64,000 nucleotides of DNA from Acinetobacter sp. ANC 4648 (GCF_002135345.1 NZ_NEGI01000001.1:124001-188000), one strand, 5' to 3'. Shown: positions 1 to 10,745, counted from the stretch's first letter. Program-made: numbers and translations. The notes: generated by a model not told the origin, from the sequence alone.

Positions 1-977
1 TGATCTTCAATTTGCTCAAGCAACAACAATAAACGTTCTATGCCCATTGCAAAACCAACAGCGGGAACAGTTTGATCGGCTTTACCTTTCAGCTGACCAA
101 CTAAACCATCATAACGCCCACCTGCACACACAGTACCTTGTGAACCTAAATGCGTGGTAGTCCACTCAAATACAGTCTTATTATAATAATCTAAACCACG
201 AACTAGTTTTTGATTAATCACAAACGAAATTCCAGCATCTGTTAAATACTGCTGCAATTGCACAAAGTGATTCATCGTATCTTCCTGCATGAAATCATGT
301 AATTTTGGAGCATTTTCCAAAATTTGCTGAGTTCGTGCATCTTTTGAATCAAGAATACGTAACGGGTTTGTCGTTAAACGACGTTGAGAATCTTCATCTA
401 ATTCAGCTTTATGTGCAGTTAAAAATTCCACCAAAGCTGCACGATACTCCGCACGCTCATCCGATTCCCCTAAAGTATTCAACTCAAGTTGAACTTTATC
501 CGCCACACCCATGCGCTTCCACAAACGTGCCGTCATCAAAATCAATTCAGCATCCATATCTGGTGTTGCCACACCAAACGTTTCTACACCAAACTGATGA
601 AATTGACGATAACGTCCTTTCTGTGGTTTTTCATAACGGAACATTGGACCAACATACCACACACGTGGAGTCGCTCCACGCAGTAAGTTATGTTCAAGCA
701 TGGCACGTACACAACCCGCAGTTCCTTCAGGACGCAAAGTGAGTGACTCAGGCGGATTACCTTTGTCAAAAAATGTGTACATCTCTTTTTCAACGATATC
801 GGTTGCATCGCCAATAGAACGCTTGAACAAACTGGTTTGTTCAACGATAGGTAAACGAATTTGCTGATAACCATAAGCATCCATTAATGATGCTAAATGT
901 TGCTCAAGACGTCTCCAAGCAGCTGTTTGGCTTGGAAGTACGTCATTAAAACCTTTAATTGCGACAATTGAACTCAT
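1..977 (-). CDS. hisS: Histidyl-tRNA synthetase (partial, C-terminus outside window)
   Basis: Class II aminoacyl-tRNA synthetase that charges tRNA-His in the cytoplasm. The reverse strand is open from an ATG at 977 to the window edge, giving about 325 residues of a family usually near 430. Recognisable pieces are the N-terminal [10 protein letters not shown], the motif 2 region ([18 protein letters not shown]), and the histidine-specific LVRGLDYY signature, followed by the CAGGRYDGL glycine-rich segment and the start of motif 3 ([10 protein letters not shown]). The anticodon-binding domain lies beyond the window. It starts 3 bases after the ispG stop and is probably co-transcribed with ispG, rodZ and pilF. 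Confidence 0.96.
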   Translation of the reverse strand, partial: MSSIVAIKGFNDVLPSQTAAWRRLEQHLASLMDAYGYQQIRLPIVEQTSLFKRSIGDATDIVEKEMYTFFDKGNPPESLTLRPEGTAGCVRAMLEHNLLRGATPRVWYVGPMFRYEKPQKGRYRQFHQFGVETFGVATPDMDAELILMTARLWKRMGVADKVQLELNTLGESDERAEYRAALVEFLTAHKAELDEDSQRRLTTNPLRILDSKDARTQQILENAPKLHDFMQEDTMNHFVQLQQYLTDAGISFVINQKLVRGLDYYNKTVFEWTTTHLGSQGTVCAGGRYDGLVGQLKGKADQTVPAVGFAMGIERLLLLLEQIED

Positions 978-980
978 GAT

Positions 981-2102
981 CTACTCAGAAAAACTTGTAC
1001 GAATAATCTCTTTAGATTTAGCTTCTTCAAGCTCTATAACACGTTGACGAACCATGCTTTCGATTTCATCAACCAACTGATTTGTTTCAATCAAATGACT
1101 TTTTTCACCATTCCGATATACCAATGAACGTGGCGCTGCGCCAACCACACCAATATCTGCCTCTTTGGCTTCACCTGGCCCATTCACTTTACATCCAATG
1201 ACAGATACATCCATTGGGGTACGAATATCTTCTAAACGTTCTTCTAAAGCTTGCATCACAGCAATCACGTTAAATTCTTGACGTGAACAACTTGGACACG
1301 CAATAAAGTTAATGCCATTGGAACGTAAGCTCAGTGATTTTAAAATATCAAAACCAATTTTCACTTCTTCTTCAGGTTCAGCAGCCAATGAAATACGCAT
1401 CGTATCACCGATGCCTTCCATCAATAGACCACCTAACGCAATCGCAGATTTCACTGAACCAGTACGATAAACTCCTGCTTCAGTTACACCTAAATGTAGT
1501 GGATTATCAATTTGTTTCGACAACAAACGATATGCATCCATGGTTAAAAACACATTGGATGCTTTGACTGAAACTTTAAATTCTTGAAAATCTAAACGAT
1601 CTAAAATATCAATATGACGCATTGCAGACTCAAGCAAAGCTTGACCAGTAGGCTCACCATATTTTTTCTGAATATCTTTTTCTAATGAACCTGCATTCAC
1701 ACCAATACGCATTGAAATATCATGATGTTTTGCTGCTGCAACCACTTCACGAATTTTAGCTTCAGAGCCGATATTACCCGGATTAATACGTAAGCAATCT
1801 GCACCCATTTCAGCCACTTTCAATGCGATTTTATAATCGAAATGAATATCAGCAACCAAGGGTACAGAAACACGTTTACGAATTTCACCAAATGCGATAG
1901 CAGCTTCTATCGATGGCACTGAAACACGCATGATATCTGCACCAATATCAGCACAACGCTCAATCTGTGCAACGGTCGCATCAACATCACAAGTTTCTGT
2001 GTTGGTCATACTCTGGATGCTGATTGGTGCATCACCACCAACATACACCGAACCAACACGAATTTTGCGTGTAGGGCGACGTTTAATCGGATTTGCAATC
2101 AT
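981..2102 (-). CDS. ispG: 4-hydroxy-3-methylbut-2-enyl diphosphate synthase (flavodoxin)
   Basis: Penultimate enzyme of the MEP isoprenoid pathway; it reductively opens methylerythritol cyclodiphosphate using a [4Fe-4S] cluster. The 373-residue length matches the bacterial single-polypeptide form. The N-terminal part is the TIM-barrel half ([19 protein letters not shown] near residue 30), and the C-terminal half carries the cluster cysteines in ACPSCSR (around 270) and [10 protein letters not shown] (around 305), the latter with the conserved glutamate. It sits between rodZ and hisS on the same strand with short gaps, an arrangement common in gammaproteobacteria. Confidence 0.97.
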   Translation of the reverse strand: MIANPIKRRPTRKIRVGSVYVGGDAPISIQSMTNTETCDVDATVAQIERCADIGADIMRVSVPSIEAAIAFGEIRKRVSVPLVADIHFDYKIALKVAEMGADCLRINPGNIGSEAKIREVVAAAKHHDISMRIGVNAGSLEKDIQKKYGEPTGQALLESAMRHIDILDRLDFQEFKVSVKASNVFLTMDAYRLLSKQIDNPLHLGVTEAGVYRTGSVKSAIALGGLLMEGIGDTMRISLAAEPEEEVKIGFDILKSLSLRSNGINFIACPSCSRQEFNVIAVMQALEERLEDIRTPMDVSVIGCKVNGPGEAKEADIGVVGAAPRSLVYRNGEKSHLIETNQLVDEIESMVRQRVIELEEAKSKEIIRTSFSE

Positions 2103-2124
2103 AGTACCGCTCGACTCAATGTGA

Positions 2125-2916
2125 TTAACGAGATAAACGGAATTCTGCTTTTCCGTTCACAGTATATGGAGACAATGGAATTTGTTCATTATTCAAACTT
2201 AAAGTTACCGCAGTGGCATCATCAAGTCGAATTTGGAAAGGTGATTGACCATTAATGGTTAATGTCGCAGATTGACGACCTGTAGCCAAAACCTTACCTG
2301 TACTATCCACAATATGTACAGCCGTTGGATGGCTAAAATTAAGCACCATTTCATCGCCAGATGTAGCTGAACTATTGTTTAATGACAATACTTCCACTTC
2401 TGAAGCTTGAGCTTTTACTCCTGGAGTATCATCACTTTTATTCGATGTCCAGTTCTGAACCCCAACAATAGCTGCGCAAATCACTGCGATCACGATCAGA
2501 ATGATTAAGCTGCGTTTCAACCACTTTTTATTACGGTCACTTTTTGAACCTGGCAATTTCCCCATAATTTTAATGGGAGAATTATTTAAGGCATGATTCG
2601 GTAATAAACCCGTATCATTTTCATAAATTTCATCAAAACGCTGGATGATTGCTGTCGCATCGACATTTAAATACTTAGCATAAGAACGATAGTAGCCTTT
2701 AATAAAGGTCGCTTCTGGCAAAGATTTATAATCATCCTGCTCCAATGCCTGTAAAGTTTTTATCGGCATATTCAAGTCTGCAGCAACATCCTGAATATCA
2801 CGAATCTGCGAAACTCGGACTTGACGCAAATATTCACCTGGACGTTGAATATTTCCTAAAGCATTAGGTACTGCATTTGAAGCAGCAGGTTGCTGTGAAT
2901 TAGGATTTACTTCCAT
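2125..2916 (-). CDS. rodZ: RodZ-like helix-turn-helix membrane protein
   Basis: Probable cytoskeleton/shape protein of the RodZ family (HTH_25 plus DUF4115), 263 residues. Visible are a cytoplasmic helix-turn-helix domain at about residues 30-95 ([20 protein letters not shown], then [13 protein letters not shown]), a basic stretch followed by one transmembrane segment near 135-152 ([17 protein letters not shown]), and a periplasmic beta-rich C-terminus (about 190-263) with [13 protein letters not shown]. Its ATG overlaps the end of pilF by 10 bases, indicating translational coupling. RodZ of other species links MreB to the wall synthesis machinery; that role here is inferred from family and position. 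Confidence 0.85.
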   Translation of the reverse strand: MEVNPNSQQPAASNAVPNALGNIQRPGEYLRQVRVSQIRDIQDVAADLNMPIKTLQALEQDDYKSLPEATFIKGYYRSYAKYLNVDATAIIQRFDEIYENDTGLLPNHALNNSPIKIMGKLPGSKSDRNKKWLKRSLIILIVIAVICAAIVGVQNWTSNKSDDTPGVKAQASEVEVLSLNNSSATSGDEMVLNFSHPTAVHIVDSTGKVLATGRQSATLTINGQSPFQIRLDDATAVTLSLNNEQIPLSPYTVNGKAEFRLSR

Positions 2917-3722
2917 ACGGCCTCAGTATTGTACTGTAATTGCAAATAACGTTGATATTCTTGACTTTCTGGGAACAATGCGCGTAATTGATTTACAAGC
3001 ACTTGCATCCCCATATTGTCACCATTGGCACGCGCAATACGTATACCAATCCAAAGCGCTCGCGCCCCTTGGTTATTCTGACCTACTAAACGAACATATT
3101 GCTCATAAAGTTGACTTGCAGCAGGTATATTTTGCTGCAAATAAAACAATTCCGACAACTCTATCATTGAAACAATAGAATCACGATTGACTTTCAAGGC
3201 TTGTTTAAAGGTTTTTTCAGCATTCGTCACATCACCGAGTTTTAAATAAATTCGACCCAGATTTTCCAATGCACGAAAACGCTGATCATAACCTAAGGTT
3301 GCGCCCGCAATTGAGAACTGCTCAATGGCTTCATTATAACGCTCAATTTGATACAAGTACGTACCATAATTATTACGCGCTTGCGCATTTTTAGGATCTA
3401 TAGAAATCGCACGCTTAAAATAGCTTTCTGCTTTTTCCATGTTGAGCTTACTACCTTCCCGTTGTAGTAACACACCCATCATCATATTAGCATTTGTATC
3501 ACGAGGTTCTGCTTCAAGTGCCTGATCTAAGGCACGTTTTGCAGCATCTAAATCACCAGAACGAATATATTCGGCAGCCAATTGAGTACGTACTTTTGCC
3601 GCTTTTTCAGGGTCTTTTTTAGTAATCATACCACTTGACGTAGTCTGACACCCTTGTACAACCAATGCAGTGCAACATATCGCCATATATACGATTGCTT
3701 TTTGATACAAAGGTTTTCTCAA
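2907..3722 (-). CDS. pilF: Type IV pilus biogenesis/stability lipoprotein PilF/PilW
   Basis: TPR outer-membrane lipoprotein (pilotin) that helps the PilQ secretin localise and assemble. Residues 1-25 form a lipoprotein signal ending at the lipobox VVQGC with Cys25; the remainder is tetratricopeptide repeats (for example AKRALDQALEAEPRDTNANM and ESYFKRAISIDPKNAQARNN). Length 271 is a little over the Pseudomonas PilF. The frame opens with TTG, supported by AGGAG six bases upstream; the next in-frame ATG would remove half the signal peptide. It is followed directly by rodZ and preceded by rlmN, the usual gammaproteobacterial neighbourhood. Confidence 0.9.
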   Translation of the reverse strand: MRKPLYQKAIVYMAICCTALVVQGCQTTSSGMITKKDPEKAAKVRTQLAAEYIRSGDLDAAKRALDQALEAEPRDTNANMMMGVLLQREGSKLNMEKAESYFKRAISIDPKNAQARNNYGTYLYQIERYNEAIEQFSIAGATLGYDQRFRALENLGRIYLKLGDVTNAEKTFKQALKVNRDSIVSMIELSELFYLQQNIPAASQLYEQYVRLVGQNNQGARALWIGIRIARANGDNMGMQVLVNQLRALFPESQEYQRYLQLQYNTEAVWK

Positions 3723-3755
3723 AGCCTGCTCCTAAAATAAGTTCTACAAATAACT

Positions 3756-4988
3756 TTAACCTTGTGATCGCATAATCACATTGCCTTCTTCAACTTTCTT
3801 TTTCCATTGTTCAGCACGGCGTGTACGATCAGCAACCTGCCCCACCAATTGGCCACAAGCTGCATCAATATCATCACCACGTGTCTGACGAATCGTACAC
3901 ACAAATCCAGCATCAGACAAAGTTTTTTGAAAAGAAATAATACGATTTCGGCTAGAACGCTCATAGGGCGCATGTGGGAATGGATTAAATGGAATTAAAT
4001 TAATTTTACTCGGTAGGTTTTTAAGAAGTTTAATCATTTGCTGTGCATGTTCAGGATGATCATTCACACCATCCAACATCACATATTCAATAGTTACATG
4101 TCTACGTGAGCTTTCATTGCCATTTTTTGCAATATAACGCTGACAAGCAGCAATCAATTGCTCTAATGGATATTTCTTATTGATTGGCACCAACTCATTA
4201 CGCAATGCATCATTTGGTGCATGTAAAGAAATTGCCAATGCAACATCGATATCTTTACCCAACTGATCAATTTTAGGCACCACGCCTGATGTTGATAAAG
4301 TCACACGACGTTTAGACATGCCATAAGCAAAATCATCAAGCATGATGTACATCGAACTCAGTACTGCATCATAATTCAGTAAAGGTTCACCCATGCCCAT
4401 CATCACCACATTGGTCACTGAACGTTCACGTTCAGCCACAGGCACATCTTCCATATAAGAGTGATTCGCAACCCACAACTGACCAATAATTTCGTCAGGC
4501 GTTAAATCACGCTGAAAACCCTGTTTACCAGTAGAACAAAATGAACAATCCAGTGCGCAACCGACTTGTGAGGAAATACATAACGTCCTACTCAAACCTG
4601 TTTTATGTTCAGCAGGAATCAATACCGTTTCAACTAAAGAACCCGCACCTTCTCCAACACGGAACACCCATTTACGAGTGCCATCTTTTGAATAATTACG
4701 ATGCACTACTTCAGGAGCTTTAATTTCACAAACTTGTTCTAATTTTTCACGTAACTTACCTGAAATATTGCTCATTTCAGCAAAATCAGTGACAAAAAAC
4801 TGATGAATCCACTTCATCACCTGTCCAGCACGAAACTTCTTTTCCCCTAAGGTTTCAAAGAATGCCTCTAATTGCGGACGTGACATGCCGAGTAAATTCA
4901 CCTTCGGTACAGTCTTAACCTGTACTGGAGTCGATGGAGACTGAGGCTCATCTTGTTTTACGGATGAAGCAACAACTTCAGAATTCAT
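3756..4988 (-). CDS. rlmN: Dual-specificity 23S rRNA A2503 / tRNA A37 C2-methyltransferase
   Basis: Radical-SAM methyltransferase that methylates C2 of adenosine 2503 in 23S rRNA and A37 in some tRNAs. The protein contains the CxxxCxxC cluster motif (CALDCSFC), the GEPLLNY segment, and the methyl-carrying cysteine region [10 protein letters not shown] near the C-terminus. An upstream TTG at 5030 extends the frame by 14 residues, but the ATG at 4988 is preceded by an AGGT and gives the N-terminus expected for Acinetobacter relatives (MNSEVVASS), so I choose it (410 residues). It lies between ndk and pilF on the same strand. Confidence 0.95.
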   Translation of the reverse strand: MNSEVVASSVKQDEPQSPSTPVQVKTVPKVNLLGMSRPQLEAFFETLGEKKFRAGQVMKWIHQFFVTDFAEMSNISGKLREKLEQVCEIKAPEVVHRNYSKDGTRKWVFRVGEGAGSLVETVLIPAEHKTGLSRTLCISSQVGCALDCSFCSTGKQGFQRDLTPDEIIGQLWVANHSYMEDVPVAERERSVTNVVMMGMGEPLLNYDAVLSSMYIMLDDFAYGMSKRRVTLSTSGVVPKIDQLGKDIDVALAISLHAPNDALRNELVPINKKYPLEQLIAACQRYIAKNGNESSRRHVTIEYVMLDGVNDHPEHAQQMIKLLKNLPSKINLIPFNPFPHAPYERSSRNRIISFQKTLSDAGFVCTIRQTRGDDIDAACGQLVGQVADRTRRAEQWKKKVEEGNVIMRSQG

Positions 4989-5055
4989 GAGATTACCTAA
5001 CCATGTCTTGGGATGAAAAAATTCGCTCAATAATCAAGCAAAAAAATATATTAAG

Positions 5056-5094
5056 AAAAAAAAACCAGACAAGCAGTATATCACTTATCTGGTT
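5056..5094 (-). terminator. Rho-independent terminator of ndk
   Basis: Stem of about 11 bp with one mismatch (AACCAGACAAG at 5063-5073 against CTTATCTGGTT at 5084-5094), followed on the minus strand by an uninterrupted T-run from the A-tract at 5056-5064. It lies downstream of ndk and upstream of rlmN, so it should separate the two transcripts. Confidence 0.8.
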
Positions 5095-5164
5095 TCGGGT
5101 CTGTTAACAATTAATAAATAGCCAAGTTACTCAGCTAAAATTAGATGACCCTATATACTCAGAA

Positions 5165-5596
5165 TTAACGAGTACGTGGGCAAACTTCAGTTTGAGCGAA
5201 GAAGTAGTTAACTTCACGATCAGCAGATGCAACTGAGTCAGAACCGTGAGCAGCGTTTTCATCGATGCTTACAGCGAAATCTGCACGAATTGTACCAGGA
5301 GCCGCTTCTTTAGGATTTGTTGCACCCAAAATTTCACGGTGAGCAAGAACTGCATTCTCGCCTTCAAGAACTGAAACAACAACTGGACCAGAAGTCATGA
5401 ACGCAACTAGGTCAGCAAAGAAACCACGTTCTTTGTGTTCAGCATAAAAACCTTCAGCTTCAACTTGAGAAAGCTGTTTCATTTTAGTCGCAACGATTTT
5501 AAGACCAGATTTTTCGAAACGAGCAAAAATATCACCGATGTGGTTTTTAGCAACAGCATCAGGTTTTACGATAGATAAAGTACGTTCAATAGCCAT
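5165..5596 (-). CDS. ndk: Nucleoside diphosphate kinase
   Basis: Transfers the gamma phosphate of ATP to NDPs through a phosphohistidine, balancing NTP/dNTP pools in the cytoplasm. The 143-residue length and sequence are textbook: N-terminal [15 protein letters not shown], the [18 protein letters not shown] stretch, and the catalytic histidine in NAAHGSDS. A consensus ribosome-binding site (AAGGAG, 6-7 bases) precedes the ATG. It is flanked by its own promoter candidate and terminator, so it probably forms a monocistronic unit ahead of rlmN-pilF. Confidence 0.98.
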   Translation of the reverse strand: MAIERTLSIVKPDAVAKNHIGDIFARFEKSGLKIVATKMKQLSQVEAEGFYAEHKERGFFADLVAFMTSGPVVVSVLEGENAVLAHREILGATNPKEAAPGTIRADFAVSIDENAAHGSDSVASADREVNYFFAQTEVCPRTR

Positions 5597-5638
5597 GATT
5601 GGCTCCTTTAGTCAATTTGACGTGAAAAATTTTGCGCA

Positions 5639-5644
5639 TTATAC
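5639..5644 (-). promoter_or_regulatory. Candidate -10 element (TATAAT) for ndk
   Basis: On the minus strand a perfect TATAAT occurs about 45 bases before the ndk ATG. No good -35 hexamer is present at 16-18 bp, so the call rests on the -10 match and its position. Confidence 0.45.
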
Positions 5645-5705
5645 CGAATAATGACCATTTTTCTGCTTTTGATATGTAAAAAAATGGATTTTTTCGACAG
5701 ATTGA

Positions 5706-5906
5706 TTAACGAACCTCATCAATCCATGCCATTTGAATCGCTTCTAATAAGCCTTCAGTTGACTTAGTCGGATCATCACTAAATTCAGGCAATGCGCAAA
5801 CCCATGCATGTAAATCAGTAAAACGAATCCATTGTGGATCTACATCTGTATGTGCTTCACTTAATTCAATTGCAATATCAATTGTATCTGTCCAACGTAA
5901 ACCCAT
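5706..5906 (-). CDS. iscX: Fe-S cluster assembly protein IscX
   Basis: Small acidic adaptor (66 residues) that binds IscS and modulates iron-sulfur cluster assembly. The whole protein matches the IscX/YfhJ family: GLRWTDTIDIAIELSEAHTD at the start, the DPQWIRFTDLHAWV central helix and the C-terminal LEAIQMAWIDE. It is not next to an isc operon here; it stands alone between ndk and the PAP2 gene on the minus strand, with a ribosome-binding site (AAGGAAGG) just upstream. Confidence 0.93.
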   Translation of the reverse strand: MGLRWTDTIDIAIELSEAHTDVDPQWIRFTDLHAWVCALPEFSDDPTKSTEGLLEAIQMAWIDEVR

Positions 5907-6013
5907 GAAGGCCTTCCTTTACTCAATCAAAATTGAACACTACTGTAACAAACTACACAAATTTCAGATACTGATTCAGTAAAGCAATTATGCACTCAAA
6001 GACTCATCCCACA

Positions 6014-6565
6014 TCACAAAGTAATGTTAAAAAAAGGAGCTGCAACAATGATGCATATCGCCATAGTAGCGCCAATTAAAGCACCAATAATTACATCAGT
6101 GGGATAATGTAAACCTAAAACCATACGGGACAATGCAACTAAAACTGTAAATGGCAACATCAGAAACAACATCAGTGGCTGAATATATCCCAACACGATT
6201 GTCGCCATGACCGCATGCAAAGTATGACCTGAAGGAAAGCTAAAATGATCAAGAGGTCTTTCTCCAAGAATAATAACTTGATGCACTTGATAAGGTCTTG
6301 GACGTGTCGTTTTATGCTTCAAAAATTTGTATATTCCTGTGCCAAGCGAACCACTTAGCACTATATAAAATAACTGAAAGCCATAAGCTAAACTTTTTTG
6401 TATCCATATTAAAATCAGCATGGCATACCAAAATACGCCATCACCTAATCGGCTAATGATTTTAAAAAAAAGTGCAATATTTTGTGTATGTGATAAATGA
6501 TTGAGATAAATACAACCTCTTAGATCAAGATCGAGTATTTTTATTTTGGTATTTTTAAAATTCAT
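6014..6565 (-). CDS. PAP2-family membrane phosphatase
   Basis: Integral-membrane phosphatidic-acid-phosphatase type 2 protein, 183 residues. All three family signatures are present: KHKTTRPRP (C1), PSGHT (C2) and SRMVLGLHYPTD (C3), spread over several hydrophobic segments. A GTG at 6595 extends the frame, but the ATG at 6565 has a strong AGGAG five bases upstream, so I start there. It follows the GT4 glycosyltransferase gene by about 30 bases and is probably co-transcribed with it. Substrates of the family include undecaprenyl pyrophosphate and lipid phosphates; which one applies is not visible. Confidence 0.85.
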   Translation of the reverse strand: MNFKNTKIKILDLDLRGCIYLNHLSHTQNIALFFKIISRLGDGVFWYAMLILIWIQKSLAYGFQLFYIVLSGSLGTGIYKFLKHKTTRPRPYQVHQVIILGERPLDHFSFPSGHTLHAVMATIVLGYIQPLMLFLMLPFTVLVALSRMVLGLHYPTDVIIGALIGATMAICIIVAAPFFNITL

Positions 6566-6596
6566 TATAACTCTCCTCTCATTATGATGAGACACC

Positions 6597-7892
6597 CTAA
6601 GTCACGAAGGTTGTTTCCTGTGTTAACTGATATAAGGCTTGTTCAAATTGCTGAATAGGATGTTTCCATCCAAGATTTTGTACATCAGCTTGTGCTTTTC
6701 GCCCCATCTGATGCAAAATTTTATTATTCGGTAGTTGGAGCATATATTGAATAAATTGATCGGTTCGCCCCAAAGGACTTAACCACCCAGAAACTTGATG
6801 TTTAACATGTAATTGAGCACAAGCATAATTATAGGCAATGACAGGCAAACCACTTGCCATTGCTTCAAGTACAACATTACCAAAAGTCTCCACCTGACTT
6901 GCAAAAACAAATACATCAGCACTTGCGTATGCTTCTGCCAACGGTATTCCACTTAAACTTCCTGTAAAGATCAACTCATCTGAATTTTGCATTTGCAATA
7001 ACCGTAGCTGATCAGGACCACTACCAACAATCACTAGCTTTATCTTTTTGGGATGATGTTTTTTTATTGCATAATAAGCATCAATCAATACATTAATTTC
7101 TTTTTCAGGTGAAAGCCGACCCACATACAACATCACTGTCGTGTCTTCACAGGCTTCCCATTGCTGCCTTAATGCTTTTGATCGGTATTTCGCAGAAAAT
7201 TTTTCAATATCTATACCTTGCCCTACGACCACTAAAGGACAAGTAACACCAAAGTTTATTAAAGCCTGTTTGGTATCTTGACTCGGCACACAAGTCAGCT
7301 GAGTATTATTATGAAACCAGCATAAATATTTTTGTATGGGTTTAACCAAAAAAGCCAAATCGAAAAAACGACTCAACTCCTGAAAGGGCGAATGAAAAGC
7401 ACTAGAGACTGGAATATTTTTTGTTTTTGCTACATGTAAAGCCGTAAAGCCCAAAGGCCCTTCAGTTACGATATGTATAACATTGGGGGAAAAGTCTGAA
7501 ATTACTTGGGAAATTTTTAAATATTGTGGCCAGCCAAATTGCATGTCGGAATACTTAGGAATTGACTGCGCTTTAACCAGACATTCTTTATTCGGTTTAA
7601 AATCATTAAATTGATGTTTCTGCTCAGGCCGAATTAATAAAATTTTATGCCCTTGCTGTTGCAACCCCTTACAGAATTGTAATAAAGATAATGCGACCCC
7701 ATTTATTTCTGGCGGCCAAGTTTCAGTCACAATGGTTATTTTAAGTCGTGGTCGCATTAAATCATGCAATAAATCATTACTTTCAGATACAAATTCTTTG
7801 TTCTGCTTAAAGTAAAATTTAAAATTATCAGGACAATTTTGTTGTTGATCTAGTAAGGCTTCTGCGTACAAATTTGTCATACAATTGCCCAA
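6597..7892 (-). CDS. GT4-family glycosyltransferase
   Basis: Retaining GT-B glycosyltransferase, 431 residues. The N-terminal acceptor domain begins around residue 52 with TETWPPEINGVALSL, typical of the MgtA/PimB-like mannosyl- or glucosyltransferase branch acting on lipid acceptors; the donor domain shows VGQGIDIEKF, VGRLSPEKE and the E-x7-E region VVLEAMASGLPVIAY. The frame opens with TTG preceded by AGGAAGAGA; the ATG four codons later (7880) is the alternative. With the adjoining PAP2 gene it may form a small envelope-lipid module. Donor and acceptor cannot be read from sequence. Confidence 0.82.
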   Translation of the reverse strand: MGNCMTNLYAEALLDQQQNCPDNFKFYFKQNKEFVSESNDLLHDLMRPRLKITIVTETWPPEINGVALSLLQFCKGLQQQGHKILLIRPEQKHQFNDFKPNKECLVKAQSIPKYSDMQFGWPQYLKISQVISDFSPNVIHIVTEGPLGFTALHVAKTKNIPVSSAFHSPFQELSRFFDLAFLVKPIQKYLCWFHNNTQLTCVPSQDTKQALINFGVTCPLVVVGQGIDIEKFSAKYRSKALRQQWEACEDTTVMLYVGRLSPEKEINVLIDAYYAIKKHHPKKIKLVIVGSGPDQLRLLQMQNSDELIFTGSLSGIPLAEAYASADVFVFASQVETFGNVVLEAMASGLPVIAYNYACAQLHVKHQVSGWLSPLGRTDQFIQYMLQLPNNKILHQMGRKAQADVQNLGWKHPIQQFEQALYQLTQETTFVT

Positions 7893-7994
7893 TCTCTTCC
7901 TTTTTGAATAGATTAGGCAATATTTCTTACAGATTGATGATGATTAGATGACTGTTTTTTAAAACAGATCAAATCTAACGTATTAAATTTCACT

Positions 7995-8411
7995 TTAGAA
8001 CAAAAGACTGACATATAAATTATCGCTGTAAGTTCCAGAGGGTGTAATTGCATTTGGCCGATCCAACAATTGAACAAGGACAATAAATTTATTATTGGTA
8101 CTGGCTGGTTGTGATAAGGGAACATTCCAGCGCGAACTTGAAGCACCCGAAATATTCATCTGTGTTCTTAGCTTATGGTTACTTTGATTGATTAAATAAC
8201 TATTCCCATTTGGACTAGTCAGATTCCTTGAGCTAAATTGAATCGCATAACGAGTCTCACATGACACCGTAAATGATGTTGCAGCTTGACTCAGATAAGA
8301 TGAGCTTAATTTTAATTGTGTCGATGTTACTCTGTTAATTTGACATGTTTGTGCATGACAAATTGGAATACAAAACAATGACAACACTAATAAACTTGAT
8401 TTAAGTTTCAT
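7995..8411 (-). CDS. Single-domain SCPU (spore coat U-like) fimbrial terminal subunit
   Basis: Last gene of the fimbrial operon, 138 residues. A signal peptide (1-20, ending CHAQ) precedes a mature protein that starts almost directly at its first cysteine (TCQI), followed by the second family cysteine in TVSCETRY and a closing GTYSDNLYVSLLF strand typical of SCPU pilins. It lacks the N-terminal donor-strand extension seen in polymerising subunits, which fits a subunit at the tip. Csu-type tip adhesins have two domains and about 300 residues, so this is much shorter. It starts 12 bases after the usher stop with a GGAG site. The tip role is inferred. Confidence 0.75.
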   Translation of the reverse strand: MKLKSSLLVLSLFCIPICHAQTCQINRVTSTQLKLSSSYLSQAATSFTVSCETRYAIQFSSRNLTSPNGNSYLINQSNHKLRTQMNISGASSSRWNVPLSQPASTNNKFIVLVQLLDRPNAITPSGTYSDNLYVSLLF

Positions 8412-8423
8412 GTCTTACTCCAT

Positions 8424-10724
8424 TTATTTACAACTGATATCCATGGGTGGGGCACCCGCTACAGTCGGAGTGTCGGTAACTTTTAATTCAGCCGAGCATA
8501 CTTTTGCCTCCTTCGTTTGAATTTTCAATTGGTACGTTTTTGGAATTAAGCCGTATAAAGTAACTGTTCCATCCGATGAAACTGGATAAACATCGCCATC
8601 TTCATTATTGATTGATACTTCAGAACCTGGTGTAAAGATTTGACCATTTACATCCAATGGACGGATAGTGACCTGTTTGGCATGGTAAATTGGGAAGTCA
8701 ATCACATAACCTCTTTGATTAAGTGCGGTAATTTGTTTGTTGGAATAAAGAATTTTATCTTCTATCGGCAACTGGTTTTCATCAAAGGCAATATCATATT
8801 TCACATATGGAATGATATCGTGAACGAACGCATAACCTTTTTTATTGGTTTTACTGACATCATTTAATGCACGGAGAATATCAATATTTGGATAAGACCC
8901 TACTTTCACCAAAGCAAAAGCATTATCTACAGATTTGGTAAAGTTGAGTTTATTTTCAAGTAAAACGATTGCACCGCTATAATGCAACTGCGACTCTCTA
9001 AACACATTACTTTGCTGATGACTAAAGCTTAAATCACCAACATTGGTTTTAAATACTCCATCTAAATTATATAGAGTTTCATTATCTCTTCTATTTGCAC
9101 CAACAGCATAATCAAAACCAACTTGATTAGCATCACTTTTAACAAACTGTAAATTGGTATTCTTATTTGCTGACTGACTCGCATAAAGTGTTTTTGTGCT
9201 ATCAAAATTATAACTCAGCGACAAAATTCCGCCCGAATCTTTTCTATCCCCCATTTCATTAAAATAACTCAGACCCAACAAAGCCTTAGGACCAATTTGT
9301 CGACTAAATCCTACCCGTAATATTTTTTGATTATCTCTGGGAAAGGTCGTACTATTATAATATTTTTGTTCTGCATAATTGATATTTACATTTTGCAAAA
9401 CTGGAATACCACTCACACCAAAATAAACTAAATTCTCAAATTTAGGATAAATATTATCTCCGTTTAGATCATCACCTAAAAACTTAAAATTTCGTTCTGT
9501 ATATTTACTATTTAGCCCTAAAGAGTAACGCCCCAAATCCTTACTTGCTGACAGTCCATATGAGAAATTAAATCCACTTTTATCCTCATGTGAACTTTGT
9601 ATCGTACTGTCTAGTAAAAACAGATTACTGACCGCCTGTGTCCACATCAGGCCTACATTTTGAATGTCTTTACTATACAAAACATTCGTACCTAATGAGG
9701 TAGAATTAGAGATCCCTTTGCGGTAAAAGGTATTTGCAAAGAAATCCCGATAATCACTACTATCCAAATTATAGTTATAGCGGAGCTTTCCTAATGAAAT
9801 ATTATATTCACTTAACCCTTTACGTAATAATTGACTTGTCACGATGATCGGAAAGCTCTGAACACTTCGATTCCCTAAGATATCTTCAACTACAATTTGT
9901 GCATTACCAGATTGTTGAATTTGCGCACCAGTTTGTAGATTATAATCACCTGGCGTCACTTTCTGGTTATAGATATTTACGCCATTGATATAAAGCTCAA
10001 CGGTAGAGGGAATGCGAGCACTCCCCTGCAAGCTGGGTACATTCCAATAAATAAAATTTGGTCGTTCTGTATAATTTGTTCCCCAACTTAACCCCCCAAA
10101 TCGAAGTGAGTTGATTAAAGGGTTATAAACTGTGGTGGTATCACCAATGGTTAATCGAGTCATTTTATTTGGAAAGTCGTAATCGATACTACTCCCCAAT
10201 CTGACTAACTTATTCTCTTCCGCTAAGTTTTGGTAGAACATTGAGTTTTTAAAAATCCAATAATCTTTAAAAATGCCTAATTCAGCCAGACCATTATAAG
10301 TATTGTCAGATTGAGTATTCGCATAATGCATTTCGTAGTTCAAAAAACCACCAAAACTGGCTTTTTCTGGCTGCTGAATATCAGAACCATATGTATTGGT
10401 AGCAAAAAAACTGGCTGGAACTGTGACTTTTATTGATTGAGAGTCTTGGTCAAAAGTTGACTGAATCTCCCCTCCCGAAACCAGACAATAATCTGGCTTA
10501 GATTGTAAAACTTGAAAGTGACTGATATCAATTTTCGCTTGCTTTAATACATCACACTCGACATAGAATCGGTCTTGATCTTTTAACAGAGTAATATCTG
10601 TATGCATATCAAGCCCATTGATCCATAAATTAGCCAGAATATTTTCCGGATTATTATCACTCGCCTGTACACTAAATGCGCAAAAAACATTAATTATTAT
10701 TAATATTTTATTTTTTATAGGCAT
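8424..10724 (-). CDS. Archaic (CsuD-like) fimbrial outer-membrane usher
   Basis: Outer-membrane pore that takes chaperone-pilin complexes and secretes the growing fibre. With the start chosen here it has 766 residues, a little shorter than CsuD. A signal peptide (to about 20) leads into the usher N-domain, then a beta-barrel with FNYxxGxS-type and TIGD segments, the plug-bounding ELYINGVNIYNQKVTPGDY stretch, and a C-terminal domain with SINNEDGDVYPVSSDGTVTL and a late Cys pair. The open frame extends to 10739, but the ATG at 10724 has GGAAGGGGG six bases upstream and gives a normal signal peptide. Six bases separate the ORF from the chaperone stop. Confidence 0.9.
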   Translation of the reverse strand: MPIKNKILIIINVFCAFSVQASDNNPENILANLWINGLDMHTDITLLKDQDRFYVECDVLKQAKIDISHFQVLQSKPDYCLVSGGEIQSTFDQDSQSIKVTVPASFFATNTYGSDIQQPEKASFGGFLNYEMHYANTQSDNTYNGLAELGIFKDYWIFKNSMFYQNLAEENKLVRLGSSIDYDFPNKMTRLTIGDTTTVYNPLINSLRFGGLSWGTNYTERPNFIYWNVPSLQGSARIPSTVELYINGVNIYNQKVTPGDYNLQTGAQIQQSGNAQIVVEDILGNRSVQSFPIIVTSQLLRKGLSEYNISLGKLRYNYNLDSSDYRDFFANTFYRKGISNSTSLGTNVLYSKDIQNVGLMWTQAVSNLFLLDSTIQSSHEDKSGFNFSYGLSASKDLGRYSLGLNSKYTERNFKFLGDDLNGDNIYPKFENLVYFGVSGIPVLQNVNINYAEQKYYNSTTFPRDNQKILRVGFSRQIGPKALLGLSYFNEMGDRKDSGGILSLSYNFDSTKTLYASQSANKNTNLQFVKSDANQVGFDYAVGANRRDNETLYNLDGVFKTNVGDLSFSHQQSNVFRESQLHYSGAIVLLENKLNFTKSVDNAFALVKVGSYPNIDILRALNDVSKTNKKGYAFVHDIIPYVKYDIAFDENQLPIEDKILYSNKQITALNQRGYVIDFPIYHAKQVTIRPLDVNGQIFTPGSEVSINNEDGDVYPVSSDGTVTLYGLIPKTYQLKIQTKEAKVCSAELKVTDTPTVAGAPPMDISCK

Positions 10725-10745
10725 ATAACCCCCTTCCATGCTGCA